NCBI RefSeq assembly: GCF_026340975.1
Contig: NZ_JAPEOS010000003.1
Span: 372,001-436,000, forward strand
DNA length: 64,000 nucleotides
Direction: 5' to 3'
Source: Streptomyces sp. NBC_01214
Lineage (GTDB): Bacteria > Actinomycetota > Actinomycetes > Streptomycetales > Streptomycetaceae
In this document: positions 61,382-64,000 of the stretch, piece after piece
Position numbering within the stretch: the first letter of the stretch is position 1
Layout: each line of letters starts with the position of its first letter
The notes under the pieces: model-generated
What the model was told of the DNA's origin: nothing
Seen by the model: only the letters and a program-made list of their open reading frames with translations
Databases searched by the model: none
Program-made: the position numbers and the translations under genes

Positions 61382-62675
61382 CGTGGCCTCCCGTGCGCTG
61401 CCGGGGGCGGGCCCCGGCCTGGTCGGTGTGGGGCGCCGCGCCGCGGGCGGCGGTCGTGCAGATGTCGACGTACGAGGCGAGCAGCGACTCGACGAACTCC
61501 GGCTCGAACCGGTCCGGGTTGTAGAACAGCAGCACCCGCACCGTGTCCCGGTCGGGCACGGCGACCAGCTCCAGCTCGAAGCGGGTGGCGACGTCGTCCG
61601 GCACCAGGACCTCGATGTCCAGCCCGCCGGCCCGGGTCGAGTACACCGGGTCCGCCATCATCTGGAACACCACGTCGTCGAGTCGGCGGTCGGTGGCCCC
61701 GAGGTTGATCGGCAGCATCTGGAACGGCAGCGCCTGGTGGACGAAGGCCTCCATCACCGTGCCGTGCGTGGCCCGCAGGTGTGCGGCGAAGTCGTCGCCG
61801 GTGAGCCGGGTCCGCAGCAGCACCATGTTGGCCAGGAACCCCACGGTGCGCCGGTGTTCGGCGCCGCGGTTGGCGAACAGGGTCGCCACCGCCAGGTCCT
61901 CGGTGCCGCTGACCGACTTCAGCGCCCGGTAGTAGGCGGTGAGCAGGGCCACGAACATCGTCGACCGCTCCCGCTTGGCCAATGCGTCCAGCGCGGCCAC
62001 CGTCGATGCGTCCAGAAGGTGTTGTACGAGTCTGGTGTCGCGCGACGCGCCCGCGGTGGCGGGCCGGATCGGTAGCGGGGGCAGCGTCACGTCCTTCAGG
62101 CGCTCGCCCCAGAAGGCGCTCAGCCGCTTGCCGGAAGGACCGGCCAAGGTCTCGCGCTGCTCCTCGGCGAACCGTGAGTACGCGGTGGCGTCGCCGGAGG
62201 ACTTCCCCTCCAGTGCGGCGCACAGGTCCTCGAAGATCACGTTGCAGGACCACGAGTCGGTCACCATGTGGTGCATGTTGAAGCAGAGCACGTGATGGTC
62301 CTCGGCGAGCCGCCACAGGGTGAGGCGTACGGCGCTCTCGGTGGCGTCGATCCGGGTGCCCAGCTCCCCGGCCACCTCCCGGTTGGCACGCGCCTCGGGG
62401 TCCGGCTCGCCGGTCAGGTCCACCTCGCGGATCTCCGGTGAGACCGCCGGGTGCACCAGTGCCTTGAGGCGGCGGCCGCCGCCGGTGAAGGTGGTGCGCA
62501 GCGCCTCGTGCCGGGACGTCACATGGTCGACCGCCTCGCGGAGCCGGTCGCGGTCGAGCGGGCCGCGCAGCCTGCACAGCACCGGGCAGTTGAGCGCGCC
62601 CTCCTCGCCCCGGTAGCGGTCGAGGAACCACAGCAGTGTCTGGCCCACGGACGGGCGGATCTCGGTGACTGTCAC
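61371..62675 (-). CDS. Stand-alone NRPS condensation domain protein
   Basis: A 434-aa free-standing condensation domain with HHxxxDxW as HHMVTDSW, plus the N-terminal LNCPVLCRLRGPLDRD and the C-terminal FLANMVLLRTRL and LPFQMLPINLG motifs of C domains. Start is uncertain: GTG 62675 is used, TTG 62684 is the alternative. It is the first gene of the - strand operon. Because the Cy domains already make the amide bonds of the metallophore, this extra C domain may attach the FAAL/ACP-activated acyl group or join the product of the divergent NRPS. Confidence 0.88.
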   Translation of the reverse strand: MTVTEIRPSVGQTLLWFLDRYRGEEGALNCPVLCRLRGPLDRDRLREAVDHVTSRHEALRTTFTGGGRRLKALVHPAVSPEIREVDLTGEPDPEARANREVAGELGTRIDATESAVRLTLWRLAEDHHVLCFNMHHMVTDSWSCNVIFEDLCAALEGKSSGDATAYSRFAEEQRETLAGPSGKRLSAFWGERLKDVTLPPLPIRPATAGASRDTRLVQHLLDASTVAALDALAKRERSTMFVALLTAYYRALKSVSGTEDLAVATLFANRGAEHRRTVGFLANMVLLRTRLTGDDFAAHLRATHGTVMEAFVHQALPFQMLPINLGATDRRLDDVVFQMMADPVYSTRAGGLDIEVLVPDDVATRFELELVAVPDRDTVRVLLFYNPDRFEPEFVESLLASYVDICTTAARGAAPHTDQAGARPRQRTGGHDDQ

Positions 62676-62737
62676 GTCCGGCAAGGTAACGACGGTCCTC
62701 GCCCGCGCAGCCGCCGCTGAAAGAAAGCTGAGAGGAC

Positions 62738-62755
62738 CTTCACGTTCCTTTCTCG
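62738..62755 (+). promoter_or_regulatory. Candidate SARP heptamer repeat in the divergent NRPS promoter
   Basis: CTTCACG, spacer TTCC, TTTCTCG: two heptamers 11 bp apart matching the 44139-44156 site. It lies between the stand-alone condensation gene and the MbtH-A fusion gene, so it could control either. Confidence 0.45.
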
Positions 62756-62867
62756 CCCAGCGGGCCGTGCCACCGTCCGGGTCAGGGTGAGGGCACCTGT
62801 GTCGCGCGCGGCGCCCCCGCAGGGCGCCGGACCCGTCCAGCGGCACCATCACACGGGAGGTCGCTCG

Positions 62868-64000
62868 ATGCCAGCCAACCCTTTCGAAGACCCGGACGAG
62901 AGCTACCTGGTCCTGTGCAATCAGCGCGGCCAGCGGTCGCTGTGGCCCTCCCGGCTGCCGGTCCCCGCCGGATGGCTGGTGGAACTGCCCGCGACCTCCC
63001 GGGCCCGCGCCCGCGCGCACGTCGAACACGTCTGGCCGGACGTACGCCCCACCACACCCGCGGCGACCGCGTCCACCGCCGAGACCCTCCCCGCCCTCTT
63101 CGAACGGATGGCGGCGAAGTACCGGGAACTGCTCGCGGTCGAGAGCGAGAGCGAGAGCGCTGCGCTGACGTACGGTCAACTAGCTGACAGGGTGAACCGG
63201 TTGGCTCGACGGCTGATCGCGGGCGGCCTCGGCCCCGGCGACCTCGTGGGGATCTCCGTACCCCGCGGAACCGACCAGGTGGTGGCGGCGCTCGCCGTGA
63301 CGACCGCCGGAGCGGGCTACGTACCCCTGGACCCCGGCTATCCCACGGCGCTGCTGCGCCACATGGCGGCCGACTCGGGGCTGCGGACCCTGCTGCACAC
63401 CGGCCCCGTGCCCGTGGACGTCACCGGTCTGGCAACCCTCAACCTCGCCGACCCGGACCCGGACCCGTACCCGTACCCGGACCCGGACGCCGACCCCCGC
63501 CCGGTCGGGCCGGTCACGGACGAGGAGCGGTGGCGTCCGCTGCGGGCCGAGGACACCGCGTACGTCATCTACACCTCGGGCTCCACCGGGACCCCCAAGG
63601 GCGTGGTGATCCCGCATGCGGGAATGGCGGCGCTCGCCGAGGCGCAGCGGCACTGGATCGGCCCCGGTCCCGGCGACCGGGTGCTGCAGTGGGCCTCGTT
63701 CAACTTCGACGCCGGTTTCTGGGACCTGACGCTCGCCCTGCTGTCGGGGGCCACCCTGGTGCTCACCGACGACCGCGCGGTACTGCCCGGCGAGGAACTG
63801 CGCCGCACGCTGATCGACCGGCGGATCAGCCACGCGGTGCTGCCTCCGGTCGCGCTCACCGCCACCGACCCGGACGGCGTCCTGCCCGGCGGGGTGGTGC
63901 TCTCCACCGGGGACTCCTGCACCCAGGCGCTGGTGGCCCGGTGGGCGCCGGGCCGGCGCATGTTCAACGGGTACGGGCCCACCGAAATGACCGTGGGAGT
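62868..64000 (+). CDS. MbtH-adenylation fusion NRPS (3' part outside window)
   Basis: The partial protein (377 codons seen) begins with an MbtH domain of about 70 aa (NPFEDPDESYLVL, QRSLWPSRLPVPAGW, VWPDVRP). A linker and an NRPS adenylation domain follow with no condensation domain before it: LTYGQLADRVNRLARRL, P-loop YVIYTSGSTGTPKGVVIPH, FDAGFWDLTLALLSG (specificity residues beginning D-A-W), GYGPTEMTVG at the edge. MbtH-A fusions are known from nikkomycin (NikP1) and streptolydigin (SlgN1) pathways. GGGAGG lies 7 nt before ATG 62868. An in-frame DP/YP repeat occurs in the A domain. Confidence 0.9.
   Translation, partial: MPANPFEDPDESYLVLCNQRGQRSLWPSRLPVPAGWLVELPATSRARARAHVEHVWPDVRPTTPAATASTAETLPALFERMAAKYRELLAVESESESAALTYGQLADRVNRLARRLIAGGLGPGDLVGISVPRGTDQVVAALAVTTAGAGYVPLDPGYPTALLRHMAADSGLRTLLHTGPVPVDVTGLATLNLADPDPDPYPYPDPDADPRPVGPVTDEERWRPLRAEDTAYVIYTSGSTGTPKGVVIPHAGMAALAEAQRHWIGPGPGDRVLQWASFNFDAGFWDLTLALLSGATLVLTDDRAVLPGEELRRTLIDRRISHAVLPPVALTATDPDGVLPGGVVLSTGDSCTQALVARWAPGRRMFNGYGPTEMTVG
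63446..63497 (+). repeat. In-frame CCGGAC/CCGTAC hexamer repeat
   Basis: Tandem near-repeats of a 6-bp unit encode a DPDPDPYPYPDPDADP stretch within the A-domain of the MbtH-A fusion, between its second and third core motifs. A short ESESES run (about 63141-63158) near the linker is a second, smaller repeat. Confidence 0.75.

Noticed and set aside
62685..62867. Possible iron (DmdR/IdeR) or zinc (Zur) box in the divergent NRPS promoter.
   Set aside because: No TTAGGTTAGGC-type or TGAAAATCATTTTCA-type palindrome was found by eye here or at the other cluster promoters; a matrix search would be needed.
1..64000. CRISPR arrays, tRNA genes, attachment sites or replication origins.
   Set aside because: No regularly spaced repeats, cloverleaf-like genes or phage-type att repeats were noticed on either strand by eye.

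Overview
The window is high-GC actinobacterial DNA, most likely Streptomyces: codon usage is strongly G/C at third positions, GTG/TTG starts are common, and it carries SARP regulators with BTAD and NB-ARC regions, MbtH proteins, an actinobacterial acyl-CoA carboxylase beta/epsilon pair and IS5/IS3/IS1380-type elements. No rRNA, tRNA or CRISPR array was seen. It is accessory, secondary-metabolite DNA throughout: two biosynthetic loci separated by a belt of regulators and broken mobile elements.

Region A (about 0.6-11.3 kb, + strand) is a type II PKS operon of the highly reducing, polyene-forming kind (as in ishigamide, colabomycin side chains and skyllamycin-like acyl chains). It has a type II thioesterase, two ACPs, two ketosynthases with the active-site Cys, two KS-like chain-length-factor proteins lacking it, two hotdog dehydratases (one without the catalytic-His motif), a FabG-type ketoreductase, a DsbA/HCCA-isomerase-like protein, a double-hotdog protein, an alpha/beta hydrolase and an MbtH protein. 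The left edge carries an ISAs1-like transposase scrap and an IclR regulator remnant. To the right lie, on the - strand, a UbiB/ABC1 kinase-like membrane protein and an MMPL exporter, then an intact 857-bp IS5-family element.

Region B (about 16.9-30.4 kb) is a mixed belt: acyl-CoA carboxylase beta and epsilon subunits (malonyl-CoA supply for region A), a SARP/NB-ARC regulator, an unrecognised 79-aa protein, a second MbtH beside a tryptophan-2,3-dioxygenase-like haem protein, a membrane protein with a TTA codon, IS1380 and IS3 remnants, a polyprenyl diphosphate synthase, and a second, larger SARP/NB-ARC regulator.

Region C (about 30.4 kb to the right edge) is an aryl-capped, cyclization-domain NRPS locus. 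Its core (aryl-acid AMP ligase, ArCP-Cy-A-T-Cy-A-T, Cy-A(MT)-T-TE, thiazolinyl imide reductase, saccharopine-dehydrogenase-like protein, type II TE, PPTase, ABC exporter, alpha/beta hydrolase) resembles pyochelin/yersiniabactin-type and especially coelibactin-type metallophore loci. The three adenylation domains have cysteine-type pockets, so the core predicts an aryl cap followed by three Cys-derived rings. Around it are unusual additions: a fatty-acyl-AMP-ligase-like enzyme with its own carrier protein, a stand-alone condensation domain, two P450s, a BBE-type flavoenzyme, an FAD monooxygenase, two methyltransferases, and a divergent gene, cut by the window edge, that fuses MbtH to an adenylation domain. 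Several divergent promoters in region C share a TTCAC-type heptamer repeated on an 11-bp period, a plausible operator for the adjacent SARP. No aryl-acid synthase lies in the window, so the cluster probably continues to the right.
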